DNA of 41,858 nucleotides from Oscillospiraceae bacterium (GCA_015064505.1 SVSB01000025.1:1-41858); one strand, 5' to 3'. Shown: positions 8,480 to 18,031, counted from the stretch's first letter. Program-made: numbers and translations. The notes: a model not told the origin generated them from the sequence alone.

Positions 8480-11400
8480 ATGGCAAAAAGAACGGATATC
8501 AAAAAGGTATTGATCATCGGCTCCGGCCCCATCGTTATCGGTCAGGCGGCGGAGTTTGACTATGCGGGCACGCAGGCGTGTCTGGCGCTGAAGGAGGAGG
8601 GTTACGAGGTGGTTCTCGTTAACTCCAACCCCGCGACCATTATGACGGACACCACCATTGCCGATAAGGTATATATGGAGCCGCTGACTCTTGAGTATAT
8701 TGCAAAGATACTGCGCTACGAGCGCCCCGACGCCATCGTTCCCGGTATCGGCGGACAGACGGGTCTTAATCTTGCTATGCAGCTTGAGAAGAAGGGCGTG
8801 CTTAAGGAGTGCGGAGTTGAGCTGCTTGGCACCAGCAGCGAGAGTATTGAAAGAGCAGAGGACAGAGAGCTCTTCAAGGAGCTTTGCGAGTCAATCGGAG
8901 AGCCCGTTATTCCTTCCCGCATTACCTACGGCATCGAGGAAGCAAAGGAAGCCGCAAAGGAAATAGGCTACCCCGTGGTTCTTCGTCCCGCCTTTACTCT
9001 GGGCGGTACCGGCGGCGGCTTTGCAAACAACGAAGAGGAGCTTATCGAGCTTGGTCTTAACGCCTTCAAGCTTTCTCCCGTTCATCAGGTGCTCGTTGAG
9101 AAGAGCGTTAAGGGATATAAGGAGATCGAGTTTGAGGTAATGCGCGACTCAAACGATCACGCCATTACCATCTGCGGTATGGAGAATATCGACCCCGTCG
9201 GAGTTCATACCGGCGACAGCCTCGTGGTTGCTCCCATAATGACGCTTAACGATCACGATCTTAAGATGCTCAACGATTCCGCCATCAAGCTTATCCGCGA
9301 GCTTAAGATAGAGGGCGGCTGTAACGTACAGTTTGCTCTTAACCCCCATTCAAGCGAGTATTACCTCATTGAGGTAAACCCCCGCGTTTCCCGCTCCTCC
9401 GCTCTTGCCTCCAAGGCAAGCGGCTACCCCATTGCCCGCGTTACCGCAAAGATCGCCGTGGGCATGAGCCTTGAGGAGATACGTATCGCAAATACCAACG
9501 CGGCCTTTGAACCCAGCCTTGATTACGTTATAGCAAAGCTCCCCCGTTTCCCCTTTGATAAGTTCACCACCGCCTCCAATCAGCTTGGCACTCAGATGAA
9601 GGCAACGGGTGAGGTAATGGGAATCGGCTCCAATCTTGAAGAATGCCTTCTTAAGGGTATGCGTTCTCTTGAGGTGGGCGTAAACCACATCTACCATCAC
9701 AAGTTCGACGATATGTCAACGGAGGATATACTCAAGTATATCTCCACCTTCCGCGACGATAACATCTTTGCAATAGCGGAGCTGGTTTACCGCGGCATCA
9801 CCGTGGACGAGATCCACGAGATCACGAAGATCACTCCCTTCTTCCTTGAGGCCATTAAGAATATCGTTGATATGGAGGAAAATCTCAAGGCTCATCCGAG
9901 AGATATTGAGGTTCTTACCGCCGCAAAGAAGATGGGCTTCTCGGATAAATACGTTGCGAGAATGTGGAAGTGCAACGAGATAGAGATATATAACTTCCGC
10001 AAGGAGCATAACCTTTTCCCCGTATTCCGCATGGTGGATACCTGTCATACGGGCGCGTACATCCCCTATTTCTACTCTTCTTATACGGGCGAGAACACCT
10101 CCGTTCTTACGGATAAGAAAAAGATCGTGGTCCTCGGCGCGGGTCCTATCCGTATAGGACAGGGCGTTGAGTTCGACTATTCCACCGTTCACGCAGTTCA
10201 GACAATCAAAAAGGCGGGCTACGAGGCGATCATTATCAACAATAACCCCGAGACCGTTTCCACAGACTATACCACCGCCGATAAGCTTTATTTCGAGCCT
10301 CTTACTCCCGAGGACGTAATGAACATCATCGAGTTCGAGAAGCCCGAGGGCGTTGTTGCTTCTCTGGGCGGTCAGACCGCGATAAACCTTGCACAGCCTC
10401 TCTTTGACCGCGGCGTTAAGATAGTGGGTACCGACTGTGCCGCTATCGACCGTGCAGAGGACAGAAACGCATTTGAAAATCTGCTTAACGAGCTGAATAT
10501 CCCCCGTGCCAAGGGCAAGGCGGTAACCAAGATAGAGGACGGCATTGCCGCCGCGGCAGAGATCGGATATCCCGTTCTCGTGCGTCCCAGCTTCGTGCTC
10601 GGCGGCCGCGCAATGCAGATAGTAGGTAACGAGGATCAGCTTCGTCATTACCTTAAGACCGCCGTTGAGATAGACGAGGACAAGCCTGTGCTTGTTGATA
10701 AGTACATCAGCGGCAAGGAGGTTGAGGTAGACGCCATCTGCGACGGTCGCGACGTATTCGTTCCCGGCATTATGGAGCTGGTTGAGCGTACGGGCGTTCA
10801 CAGCGGCGACTCCATCAGCGTTTATCCTCCCTTCAGCATCTCCGATAAGGTCAAGGGAACCATTCTTCAGTACGCAAAGAAGCTGGGTATCGGAATCGGC
10901 ATCATCGGTCTTTTCAACATTCAGTTCATAGTTGATAAGGACGATAACGTGTTCATCATCGAGGTAAATCCCCGTTCCTCCCGCACCGTGCCCTTCCTTT
11001 CCAAGGCAACGGGATACAGCCTTGCGGACATTGCCACCGAGGTAATTCTCGGCAAGAGCCTTAAGGAGCTTGGTATCTTCGATATCTATCCCGATGAAAA
11101 GAAGCGCCATTACGTAAAGGTTCCCGTCTTCTCCTTCAATAAGATCAAGGGACTTGATTCCTATCTCTCCCCCGAGATGAAGTCAACGGGTGAGGCTATA
11201 GGATACGACGATAAGCTCAATCGTGCTCTTTATAAGGCACTTCAGGCGTCGGGTATGCATCTGCAGAACTACGGCACCGTATTTGCCACCATTGCGGATA
11301 AGGATAAGGAGGAGGCGCTTCCTCTCATTCGCCGCTTCTACAATCTGGGCTTCAATATAGAGGCAACGGAGGGAACCGCAAAGTTCCTTAAGGAAAACGG

Positions 11401-11653
11401 CATCCGTACCCACGTTCTTAAGAAGATAAGCGAGGGAAGCGAGGAGATCCCCGAGTCCATCCGTCAGGGACATATCGCGTACGTTATCAACACAAAGGAC
11501 ATTGATTCAAACGATTCCGCAAGCGACGGTCAGTATATCCGTCTGTGCGCTACGGAGAACAACGTGACCATCTTTACCTCTCTTGACACCGTTCGCGTTC
11601 TGCTTGACGTGCTTGAGGAAACTACCCTTACCATTTCCACTATTGACGCGTGA
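8480..11653 (+). CDS. carB: Carbamoyl-phosphate synthase large (ammonia) subunit
   Basis: The 1057-residue protein has the expected tandem ATP-grasp halves. The first begins with GSGPIVIGQAAEFDYAG (from about residue 14), the second with GAGPIRIGQGVEFDYS (from about 553). A C-terminal MGS-like allosteric domain covers roughly the last 130 residues. CarB makes carbamoyl phosphate from bicarbonate, ammonia and two ATP. Ammonia normally comes through a tunnel from the glutaminase subunit CarA. No carA occurs in this window, although the two genes are usually adjacent. Purified CarB is known to use free ammonia. GGAGA lies upstream of the ATG; the stop adjoins the pyrK start region. Confidence 0.95.
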   Translation: MAKRTDIKKVLIIGSGPIVIGQAAEFDYAGTQACLALKEEGYEVVLVNSNPATIMTDTTIADKVYMEPLTLEYIAKILRYERPDAIVPGIGGQTGLNLAMQLEKKGVLKECGVELLGTSSESIERAEDRELFKELCESIGEPVIPSRITYGIEEAKEAAKEIGYPVVLRPAFTLGGTGGGFANNEEELIELGLNAFKLSPVHQVLVEKSVKGYKEIEFEVMRDSNDHAITICGMENIDPVGVHTGDSLVVAPIMTLNDHDLKMLNDSAIKLIRELKIEGGCNVQFALNPHSSEYYLIEVNPRVSRSSALASKASGYPIARVTAKIAVGMSLEEIRIANTNAAFEPSLDYVIAKLPRFPFDKFTTASNQLGTQMKATGEVMGIGSNLEECLLKGMRSLEVGVNHIYHHKFDDMSTEDILKYISTFRDDNIFAIAELVYRGITVDEIHEITKITPFFLEAIKNIVDMEENLKAHPRDIEVLTAAKKMGFSDKYVARMWKCNEIEIYNFRKEHNLFPVFRMVDTCHTGAYIPYFYSSYTGENTSVLTDKKKIVVLGAGPIRIGQGVEFDYSTVHAVQTIKKAGYEAIIINNNPETVSTDYTTADKLYFEPLTPEDVMNIIEFEKPEGVVASLGGQTAINLAQPLFDRGVKIVGTDCAAIDRAEDRNAFENLLNELNIPRAKGKAVTKIEDGIAAAAEIGYPVLVRPSFVLGGRAMQIVGNEDQLRHYLKTAVEIDEDKPVLVDKYISGKEVEVDAICDGRDVFVPGIMELVERTGVHSGDSISVYPPFSISDKVKGTILQYAKKLGIGIGIIGLFNIQFIVDKDDNVFIIEVNPRSSRTVPFLSKATGYSLADIATEVILGKSLKELGIFDIYPDEKKRHYVKVPVFSFNKIKGLDSYLSPEMKSTGEAIGYDDKLNRALYKALQASGMHLQNYGTVFATIADKDKEEALPLIRRFYNLGFNIEATEGTAKFLKENGIRTHVLKKISEGSEEIPESIRQGHIAYVINTKDIDSNDSASDGQYIRLCATENNVTIFTSLDTVRVLLDVLEETTLTISTIDA

Positions 11654-11661
11654 GGAGCAAG

Positions 11662-12396
11662 ATGAAACAGGGTATTTACAGGATAACGGAAAACTACCCC
11701 CTGACAGACAGCGTGTACCGTATGCGCCTTGAGGGCGACGTTGCGGAGATAACGGCTCCGGGGCAGTTTATTAACATCAAAATAGAGGGTATGTTCCTGC
11801 GCCGCCCCATCTCGGTCTTTGACAGAGATGAAAAGAGCGTGACCATCATCTACAAGGTGGTGGGCAAGGGAACCGAAGCAATGAAGGATATGCCCGTGGG
11901 CACGGAGCTTGACGTGCTCGTGGGTCTTGGCAACGGCTACGATACCACCGTAAGCGGAGACAGCCCTCTGCTTATCGGCGGCGGCGTGGGAGTTCCGCCC
12001 CTTTATATGCTTGCAAAGCAGCTTATCGCCGAGGGAAAGAAGGTCAGCGTTATTCTGGGCTTCAATACCGAGAGCGAGATATTCTGCGAAAAGGATTTCC
12101 GTGAGCTTGGTGCCCACGTTACCGTAACCACGGTTGACGGAAGCTACGGCGTAAAGGGCTTCGTTACCAACGCAATGAACACCCCATACACTCATTTCTA
12201 CACCTGCGGACCCGAGCCCATGTTAAAGGCAGTGTACAAGGCAAGCACTACCTCGGGGCAGATGAGCTTTGAGGAGAGAATGGGATGCGGCTTCGGTGCT
12301 TGCATGGGTTGCTCCTGCAAGACTCTTACGGGATATAAGCGCATCTGCAAGGAAGGCCCCGTTATGAGAAAGGAGGAGATACTGTGGGAAGATTAA
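11662..12396 (+). CDS. pyrK: Dihydroorotate dehydrogenase B, electron-transfer subunit
   Basis: PyrK passes electrons from the PyrD flavin through FAD and a [2Fe-2S] cluster to NAD+. The 244-residue protein has the FAD-binding RRPISVFD segment, an NAD-binding GGGVGVPPLY segment and the C-terminal cluster cysteines MGCGFGACMGCSCK...C. The ATG at 11662 was chosen: GAGGAG precedes it by four bases, while an in-frame GTG at 11650 lies inside carB without its own ribosome binding site. The gene overlaps pyrD by 13 bases, as expected for subunits of one heterotetramer. Confidence 0.92.
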   Translation: MKQGIYRITENYPLTDSVYRMRLEGDVAEITAPGQFINIKIEGMFLRRPISVFDRDEKSVTIIYKVVGKGTEAMKDMPVGTELDVLVGLGNGYDTTVSGDSPLLIGGGVGVPPLYMLAKQLIAEGKKVSVILGFNTESEIFCEKDFRELGAHVTVTTVDGSYGVKGFVTNAMNTPYTHFYTCGPEPMLKAVYKASTTSGQMSFEERMGCGFGACMGCSCKTLTGYKRICKEGPVMRKEEILWED

Positions 12397-13295
12397 GCGT
12401 TGATCTTTGCGGCATCACTCTTGATAACCCCGTGATCCCCGCAAGCGGAACCTTCGGCTTCGGATACGAATTTGCGGAGCTGTACGATATAAACGTGCTT
12501 GGCACGTTCTCCTTCAAGGGAACTACGAAGGATCCCCGATTCGGCAACCCCACTCCCCGTATAGCGGAATGCTCCATGGGTATGATAAACGCGGTGGGAC
12601 TTCAGAATCCCGGCGTTGACAAGGTCATCTCCGAGGAGCTGCCGAAGCTTAAAAAATGCTTTAACAAAAAGGTAATGGCAAACGTCAGCGGATTTTCCGT
12701 TGAGGATTACGCTTATACCTGCGAAAGACTTGATAAAGAGGAGCAGGTGGGCTGGCTTGAGGTAAACGTAAGCTGCCCCAACGTTCACGGCGGCGGAATG
12801 AGCTTCGGCACCGATCCCGCGGCTGCGGCAGAGGTCACGAGGGCCGTTAAGGCGGTGACCACCAAGCCCGTAATAATCAAGCTTTCCCCCAACGTAACGG
12901 ATATCGTTTCCATCGCAAAAGCTTGCGAGGATGCGGGTGCCGACGGAATAAGCCTTATAAACACCCTGCTCGGTATGCGGATAGATCTGAGGACGAAGAA
13001 GCCCGTTATAGCCAATAAGATGGGCGGCTTCTCCGGCCCCGCAATATTCCCCGTTGCGGTAAGAATGGTTTATCAGGTGGCAAATGCCGTTCGTATTCCC
13101 GTTGTGGGAATGGGCGGCGTTTCAACGGCGTGCGACGTTATAGAGATGATGCTTGCGGGTGCTACCGCCGTTCAGGTAGGTGCCGCAAACCTTACTGACC
13201 CCTTTGCCTGCAGGGATATAATAAACGAGCTTCCCGGGGCTATGGATAAATACGGAATAAAAGATCTTAAGAGTATTATAGGAGGAGCGAGATAA
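12384..13295 (+). CDS. pyrD: Dihydroorotate dehydrogenase B (NAD+), catalytic subunit
   Basis: This FMN enzyme oxidises dihydroorotate to orotate. ASGTFGFG at the N-terminus and EVNVSCPNVHGGG with the catalytic Cys131 (class 1B has Cys where class 2 has Ser) are clear. NKMGGFSGPAI and GMGGV near the C-terminus bind the FMN phosphate. The start is GTG at 12384, preceded by AAGGAGGAG inside the end of pyrK. With PyrK beside it, the enzyme is the NAD-dependent class 1B form usual in Firmicutes. The stop overlaps the pyrF start by one base. Confidence 0.94.
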   Translation: MGRLSVDLCGITLDNPVIPASGTFGFGYEFAELYDINVLGTFSFKGTTKDPRFGNPTPRIAECSMGMINAVGLQNPGVDKVISEELPKLKKCFNKKVMANVSGFSVEDYAYTCERLDKEEQVGWLEVNVSCPNVHGGGMSFGTDPAAAAEVTRAVKAVTTKPVIIKLSPNVTDIVSIAKACEDAGADGISLINTLLGMRIDLRTKKPVIANKMGGFSGPAIFPVAVRMVYQVANAVRIPVVGMGGVSTACDVIEMMLAGATAVQVGAANLTDPFACRDIINELPGAMDKYGIKDLKSIIGGAR

Positions 13296-13993
13296 TGGGA
13301 AAGGACGTAATCATCGCCTGCGATTTTTCCAGCGCGGCAAAGACTTTTGAATTTCTTGACAGGTTCACGGGCAGAAAGCCTTTTGTCAAGATCGGTATGG
13401 AGCTTTTCTATGCGGAGGGACCCGCAATAGTAAAGGAGATCAAAAAGAGAGGACACAAGATATTCCTCGATCTTAAGCTTCACGATATTCCGAACACCGT
13501 AAAGAAGGCAATGAGCGTGCTTTCTAATCTTGACGTAGACCTCTGCAATCTTCACGCGGGCGGAACCGTCCGTATGATGGAGGCTGCTCTTGAGGGACTT
13601 ACCCGCGAGGACGGAACAAGACCTCTGCTTATCGCCGTAACTCAGCTTACCTCCACCGATCAGGAGAGTATGGAAAACGATCTCCTTATCAAGGAACCTA
13701 TTGATAAGGTGGTTATGCACTACGCGGCAAACGCAAAGAAGGCAGGTCTTGACGGCGTTGTTTGCTCTCCTCTGGAGGCAGGCAAGGTACACGATATCTG
13801 CGGTAAGGAGTTCATTACCGTAACTCCCGGCGTTCGCTTTGCAGACGGTGACGTTGGCGACCAGAAGAGAGTTATGACCCCTGCGGAAGCAAAGAAGATC
13901 GGCTCCGATTACATCGTAGTCGGCCGTCCCATAACGGCGGCTGAGGATCCCGTTGCAGCGTACGAGCGTTGCGTTGCAGAATTCTGCGACTGA
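13295..13993 (+). CDS. pyrF: Orotidine 5'-phosphate decarboxylase
   Basis: PyrF converts OMP to UMP, the last step of the pathway. The 232-residue single-domain protein has DLKLHDIPNT (Asp59, Lys61, Asp64), the catalytic Asp-Lys-Asp array. TPGVR and VVGRPIT form the C-terminal phosphate-binding part of the barrel. A one-base overlap with pyrD (TAATG) and GGAGGAG upstream suggest coupled translation. Confidence 0.94.
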   Translation: MGKDVIIACDFSSAAKTFEFLDRFTGRKPFVKIGMELFYAEGPAIVKEIKKRGHKIFLDLKLHDIPNTVKKAMSVLSNLDVDLCNLHAGGTVRMMEAALEGLTREDGTRPLLIAVTQLTSTDQESMENDLLIKEPIDKVVMHYAANAKKAGLDGVVCSPLEAGKVHDICGKEFITVTPGVRFADGDVGDQKRVMTPAEAKKIGSDYIVVGRPITAAEDPVAAYERCVAEFCD

Positions 13994-14017
13994 TATCAAG
14001 GTTTAAGGAGATATAAA

Positions 14018-14674
14018 ATGGAAAGCTACAAGAGAGAATTTATAAAGTTTCTTGAAAGTGCAACCGTGCTGAAGTTCGGCGATTTCACCGCAAAGAGCGG
14101 CAGAAAGATCCCCTATTTCATTAACGCGGGCGAGATAAAGACCGGCGAGCAGATCGCAAAGCTGGGCGAATTTTACGCAAAGGCGTATCTTGAGAAGGTG
14201 GGTCATAAAAAAACCGTTCTTTACGGCCCCGCGTACAAGGGTATTCCGATTGCCGTTTCCGCATCCGTAGGTCTTGCAAAGCAGGGTCTTGACGTGCCCT
14301 TCTTCTTTAATCGCAAGGAGGAGAAGGACCATGGCGAGGGCGGCGTTTTCGTCGGCTATAAACCCACCGAGGGTGAGGAGATCGTTATCGTTGAGGACGT
14401 TATAACCGCAGGCACGGCTATCCGCGAGAGCATGGCTATCCTCTCCGGACTCAAGGGAGTCAAGGTTGCCGCTACCTTCGTTATGGTAGACCGCAAGGAA
14501 AAGGGCAAGACCGATAAGTCCGCCATGGGCGAGATCACCGACGAGTTCGGCTTCCCCGTATATTCCGTCGTGGACGTTTACGACATTATTGAGTATCTTG
14601 AAGAGGATCCCGCAAACAAGGAAAACGTGGATCGCATCAAGAACTATCTTGCCGTTAACGGCGCAAAGTGCTAA
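14018..14674 (+). CDS. pyrE: Orotate phosphoribosyltransferase
   Basis: PyrE joins orotate to PRPP to give OMP. The 218-residue protein has FTAKSGRKIPYFINAG at the N-terminus, RKEEKDHGEGG as the flexible catalytic loop and IVIVEDVITAGTAI as the PRPP-binding motif. TAAGGAGAT precedes the ATG. It lies between pyrF and pyrB in the operon. Confidence 0.94.
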   Translation: MESYKREFIKFLESATVLKFGDFTAKSGRKIPYFINAGEIKTGEQIAKLGEFYAKAYLEKVGHKKTVLYGPAYKGIPIAVSASVGLAKQGLDVPFFFNRKEEKDHGEGGVFVGYKPTEGEEIVIVEDVITAGTAIRESMAILSGLKGVKVAATFVMVDRKEKGKTDKSAMGEITDEFGFPVYSVVDVYDIIEYLEEDPANKENVDRIKNYLAVNGAKC

Positions 14675-14683
14675 GAGGGTAAG

Positions 14684-15763
14684 ATGAGAAGTCTTATTGA
14701 TATAGTCGACTTTTCAAACGAAGAGCTTGACGCTCTGATGCAGACGGCGCTTGATATTATCGCCAACCCCGATAAATACGCCGAGTCCTGCAAAAGAAAA
14801 AAGCTTGCAAGTCTGTTTTTTGAGCCATCCACCCGCACACGCCTCAGCTTTGAGGCGGCGATGCTGGAGCTTGGTGGAAGCGTTATCGGTTTTTCCGAGG
14901 CAAACAGCTCTTCCGCATCCAAGGGAGAAAGCGTTGCGGATACCGCAAGAGTTATCGGCTGTTACGCGGACATAATCGCAATGCGCCACCCGAGAGAGGG
15001 CGCGCCCTACGTTGCCTCTCTCAACGCGGGAGTTCCGGTTATTAACGCAGGTGACGGAGGTCACTGCCATCCCACCCAGACTCTTGCGGATCTTTTCACC
15101 ATCTACCGCGAGAAGGGCGGCTGTGATAACCTCACCGTCGGTTTTTGCGGCGATCTTAAGTACGGCAGGACGGTTCATTCTCTCATAACCGCCCTTGCAA
15201 GATACAATAACGTGAGCATAGTGCTTATATCTCCCGACGAGCTTCGACTTCCGGGATACATAAAGAAGGACGTGCTTGAAAAGCACGGAATGGAGTATAC
15301 GGAGACCGCATCCCTTGAGAATGTGCTTCCCGAGCTTGATATTCTTTATATGACCAGGATCCAGCGCGAGCGCTTTGACGATATGGCGGTATACGAGAGA
15401 CTGAAGGACAGCTATATCCTTACCGCAGATAAGATGAAGGCGGCAAAGGCTGATATGTGCGTGCTTCACCCTCTGCCCCGCGTAAACGAGATAAGCGTTG
15501 AGGTGGACAGGGATCCCCGTGCCTGCTACTTCAAGCAGGTGGAAAACGGCAAGTATATGCGTATGGCGCTCATTCTTAAGCTGCTTGCCGAAAAGGATGC
15601 GCCTGAGATAGAAAGGGAAGAGCTTGTAGATAACGCCCTTCTCAAATGCTCCAATCCCCGCTGTATATCTGCGGTAGAGCAGGAGCTTAAGCATCAATTT
15701 AAGTGTACGGATAAAGAAAAAGGCGTTTACAGATGTATTTACTGTGATGCCAAAGCTAAATAA
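14684..15763 (+). CDS. pyrB: Aspartate carbamoyltransferase fused to a PyrI-type zinc domain
   Basis: Residues 1 to about 305 form a normal ATCase catalytic chain: FEPSTRTR binds carbamoyl phosphate, HPTQTLADL and HPLPRV complete the active site. The last 40-50 residues are extra. They contain CSNPRC (Cys322, Cys327) and CIYC (Cys351, Cys354), the C-x4-C...C-x2-C spacing of the zinc domain of the E. coli regulatory chain PyrI. PyrI's nucleotide-binding allosteric domain is not present. The zinc domain normally mediates contact between regulatory and catalytic chains, so here it may stabilise the oligomer without feedback control. No separate pyrI is seen. GAGGGT precedes the ATG. Confidence 0.92.
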   Translation: MRSLIDIVDFSNEELDALMQTALDIIANPDKYAESCKRKKLASLFFEPSTRTRLSFEAAMLELGGSVIGFSEANSSSASKGESVADTARVIGCYADIIAMRHPREGAPYVASLNAGVPVINAGDGGHCHPTQTLADLFTIYREKGGCDNLTVGFCGDLKYGRTVHSLITALARYNNVSIVLISPDELRLPGYIKKDVLEKHGMEYTETASLENVLPELDILYMTRIQRERFDDMAVYERLKDSYILTADKMKAAKADMCVLHPLPRVNEISVEVDRDPRACYFKQVENGKYMRMALILKLLAEKDAPEIEREELVDNALLKCSNPRCISAVEQELKHQFKCTDKEKGVYRCIYCDAKAK

Positions 15764-15777
15764 AAGGAGATAGTAAA

Positions 15778-17283
15778 ATGGCGATCTTTATAAACGAGCC
15801 TTCCCATACTTTTAACGAGTATCTGCTTATTCCCGGATATTCCTCAAGCGAGTGCATACCCGCAAACGTAAGCCTTAAGACCCCTCTTGTAAGATATAAG
15901 AAGGGCGAGACCCCCGCGATCACCATGAACATCCCCATGGTATCGGCAATAATGCAGTCCGTATCCGGCGACAGACTTGCCGTTGCTCTCGCAACGGAGG
16001 GCGGCGTTAGCTTTATTTACGGCTCCCAGTCCGTTGAGGACGAGGCGGCTATGGTAAAGCGCGCAAAGAGCTACAAGGCAGGCTTCGTTAAGAGCGATTC
16101 AAACGTTACTCCCGATGCGACTATGGCAGACGTGGTTGCCCTTAAGGAAAAGACCGGTCACAGCACCGTTGCGGTAACGGAGGACGGAACCGCCGACGGA
16201 AAGCTTCTCGGTATCGTTACGGGCCGCGATTACCGCGTAAGCCGTATGGATCCCCAAACCAAGGTAAAGGAGTTTATGACTCCCTTTGATAAGCTTATCT
16301 GGGCAAAGGAGGGCACTACCCTCAAGGAAGCAAACGATATAATCTGGGATAACAAACTCAATTCTCTGCCCATCATAAGCGATGAAGGAAAGCTGCTTTA
16401 TTTCGTATTCCGCAAGGACTACGATACCCACAAGCAGAACCCCAACGAGCTTCTTGACACACACAAGCGCTACGTTGTGGGTGCGGGAATCAACACCCGT
16501 GATTACGCAGAGCGCGTTCCCGCCCTTGTCGAGGCAGGCGCGGACGTTCTGTGCATCGACTCCTCCGAAGGATTTTCGGAGTGGCAGAAGCTCACCCTTG
16601 AGTGGATCCGCGAACGCTACGGCGATAAGGTAAAGGTCGGCGCAGGTAACGTTGTTGACGCGGAAGGCTTCCGTTTCCTTGCCGATTGCGGTGCGGACTT
16701 CATTAAGGTCGGTATCGGCGGCGGCTCCATTTGTATCACCCGCGAAACGAAGGGTATCGGCCGCGGTCAGGCAACTGCCCTTATTGAGGTATGCAAGGCG
16801 CGTGACGAGTATTTTGAGGAAACGGGTATCTACGTTCCCGTTTGTTCCGACGGCGGTATCGTTTACGATCACCATATCACTCTGGCTCTTGCAATGGGTG
16901 CCGACTTCGTAATGCTTGGCAGATACTTTGCAAGATTTGACGAGAGCCCCACCAATAAGGTGAACATCGGCGGTACTTATTATAAGGAGTACTGGGGAGA
17001 GGGAAGTGCCCGTGCACGCAACTGGCAGCGCTACGACCTGGGCGGAGACAAGAAGCTTTCCTTCGAGGAGGGCGTTGACTCCTACGTTCCCTATGCAGGT
17101 GCGCTGAAGGATAACGTTGCTCTTTCTCTTTCCAAGGTGAAGTCTACAATGTGCAACTGCGGCGCGCTCTCAATACCCGAGCTGCAGCAGAAGGCAAAGC
17201 TCACCCTCGTTTCCGCAACCAGTATCGTGGAGGGCGGAGCGCACGACGTTATTCAGAAGGAAAAGACTACGTCCATTAAATAA
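15778..17283 (+). CDS. guaB: Inosine 5'-monophosphate dehydrogenase
   Basis: IMPDH oxidises IMP to XMP with NAD+, the first committed step to GMP. The 501-residue protein has an N-terminal barrel part, two CBS repeats at roughly residues 105-215, and the active-site loop [10 protein letters not shown] with Cys319. The flap region contains [13 protein letters not shown]. The loop resembles the variant known from trypanosomatid and some bacterial IMPDHs more than the common GPGSICTTR form. AAAGGAGAT precedes the ATG. It follows pyrB by 14 bases, so a purine gene closes the pyrimidine operon. Confidence 0.92.
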   Translation: MAIFINEPSHTFNEYLLIPGYSSSECIPANVSLKTPLVRYKKGETPAITMNIPMVSAIMQSVSGDRLAVALATEGGVSFIYGSQSVEDEAAMVKRAKSYKAGFVKSDSNVTPDATMADVVALKEKTGHSTVAVTEDGTADGKLLGIVTGRDYRVSRMDPQTKVKEFMTPFDKLIWAKEGTTLKEANDIIWDNKLNSLPIISDEGKLLYFVFRKDYDTHKQNPNELLDTHKRYVVGAGINTRDYAERVPALVEAGADVLCIDSSEGFSEWQKLTLEWIRERYGDKVKVGAGNVVDAEGFRFLADCGADFIKVGIGGGSICITRETKGIGRGQATALIEVCKARDEYFEETGIYVPVCSDGGIVYDHHITLALAMGADFVMLGRYFARFDESPTNKVNIGGTYYKEYWGEGSARARNWQRYDLGGDKKLSFEEGVDSYVPYAGALKDNVALSLSKVKSTMCNCGALSIPELQQKAKLTLVSATSIVEGGAHDVIQKEKTTSIK

Positions 17284-17366
17284 GATTCCGTAAAGCCGCA
17301 GGCGGCACTTGGCAAAATCGCACAAGTAAAGCCGCCGCAAAGCCTTAAAATTCGCTTTTGTGTGTC

Positions 17367-17395
17367 TTGACACAAATATTGATCGGTGGTATAAT
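17367..17395 (+). promoter_or_regulatory. Perfect sigma-A promoter of the purine operon
   Basis: TTGACA (17367-17372) and TATAAT (17390-17395) match both consensus hexamers with a 17-base spacer. An inverted repeat, TTGTGT (17358-17363) and ACACAA (17370-17375), overlaps the -35 box, and TTGTGT recurs at 17398-17403 near the expected start point. This could be a repressor site; no regulator is identified. The promoter lies just upstream of the ZTP riboswitch. Confidence 0.9.
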
Positions 17396-17414
17396 TATTG
17401 TGTAAAAGCAAATA

Positions 17415-17491
17415 GTTATGTTCCTTGCGACTGACGGATATTGTGGAGTACCACAAGGAAACAGGGAACGGTAAAAGCCGACCGTCTGGGC
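17415..17491 (+). ncRNA. ZTP riboswitch (pfl motif) aptamer
   Basis: All conserved parts of the ZTP/pfl aptamer are present. P1 is GUUCC (17420-17424) with GGAAC (17465-17469). GACUGACGGA (17429-17438) is the conserved internal loop. P2 is UUGUGG (17441-17446) with CCACAA (17451-17456). GCCGACCGUCUGGGC (17477-17491) is the hallmark 3' domain. GACGG (17433-17437) can pair with CCGUC (17482-17486) as the pseudoknot. This class binds ZTP or ZMP (AICAR phosphates), which accumulate when 10-formyl-THF is short, and normally turns on purine and one-carbon genes. Here it controls the purE-to-fhs operon. Confidence 0.93.
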
Positions 17492-17530
17492 ACACTCACT
17501 CTATGAGTAAGTGTGCCCTTTTATATTTTC
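17488..17530 (+). terminator. Terminator of the ZTP riboswitch expression platform
   Basis: GGGCACAC (17488-17495) pairs with GTGTGCCC (17511-17518), with further inner pairs, followed by TTTTATATTTT. The first bases of this stem (GGGC) are also the last bases of the aptamer. Ligand-stabilised aptamer and terminator therefore exclude each other, which implies read-through into purE when ZTP is bound. Confidence 0.88.
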
Positions 17531-17542
17531 AAAGGAGAGAAA

Positions 17543-18031
17543 ATGAAAAAAGTTGGTATCGTAATGGGTAGTGACAGCGATCTGCCCATCATAAAAAAAG
17601 CTACTGATATGCTTAAGAGCCTTGATATGCCCTTTGAGGTGCATATATATTCCGCCCACAGAACTCCCGTGGAAGCCCGTGATTTTGCCCTGAACGCGGC
17701 AGATAACGGCTTTGGCGTGCTGATATGTGCGGCAGGTATGGCGGCGCATCTGGCAGGTGCCATTGCCGCAAATACCACCCTTCCCGTTATCGGCATCCCC
17801 TGCAGCTCCTCAAATCTTGACGGAATGGACGCTCTGCTCTCCACCGTTATGATGCCCACGGGCATCCCCGTTGCCACCGTTGCCATAAACGGCGGTGCAA
17901 ACGCGGCGCTTCTTGCGGCGCAGATTATCGCTTTAGGTGAACCCGAGCTTGCAAAGAAGCTTGCTGATAAACGCGCTGCCGATGCCGCCAAGGTCCTTGA
18001 AAAGGACGCCTCGGTAATGGAAAAGCTTTAA
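17543..18031 (+). CDS. purE: 5-(Carboxyamino)imidazole ribonucleotide mutase / AIR carboxylase
   Basis: PurE produces CAIR in purine synthesis. The 162-residue protein shows GSDSDLP near the N-terminus, YSAHRTP with His39 and AAGMAAHLAG, the active-site elements. No purK is found in the window, so whether it is the class I mutase (needing N5-CAIR) or a direct AIR carboxylase is not settled by what I can see. The ATG at 17543 was chosen because AAAGGAGAG lies directly upstream; an in-frame GTG at 17513 falls inside the terminator stem. First gene behind the riboswitch. Confidence 0.93.
   Translation: MKKVGIVMGSDSDLPIIKKATDMLKSLDMPFEVHIYSAHRTPVEARDFALNAADNGFGVLICAAGMAAHLAGAIAANTTLPVIGIPCSSSNLDGMDALLSTVMMPTGIPVATVAINGGANAALLAAQIIALGEPELAKKLADKRAADAAKVLEKDASVMEKL

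Noticed and set aside
9716-11110. A 464-codon open frame on the reverse strand inside carB
   Set aside because: It lies wholly opposite an unmistakable carB, has no ribosome binding site and no recognisable family. Host codon bias makes such antisense frames common throughout this window.
17301-17336. A hairpin (GGCGGC with GCCGCC) as terminator of the pyrimidine operon
   Set aside because: The stem is interrupted and no T-run follows, so it is not a convincing intrinsic terminator. Read-through into the purine operon remains possible.
17513-17542. An upstream GTG start for purE
   Set aside because: It lies inside the terminator stem of the riboswitch; the ATG at 17543 has a proper ribosome binding site.
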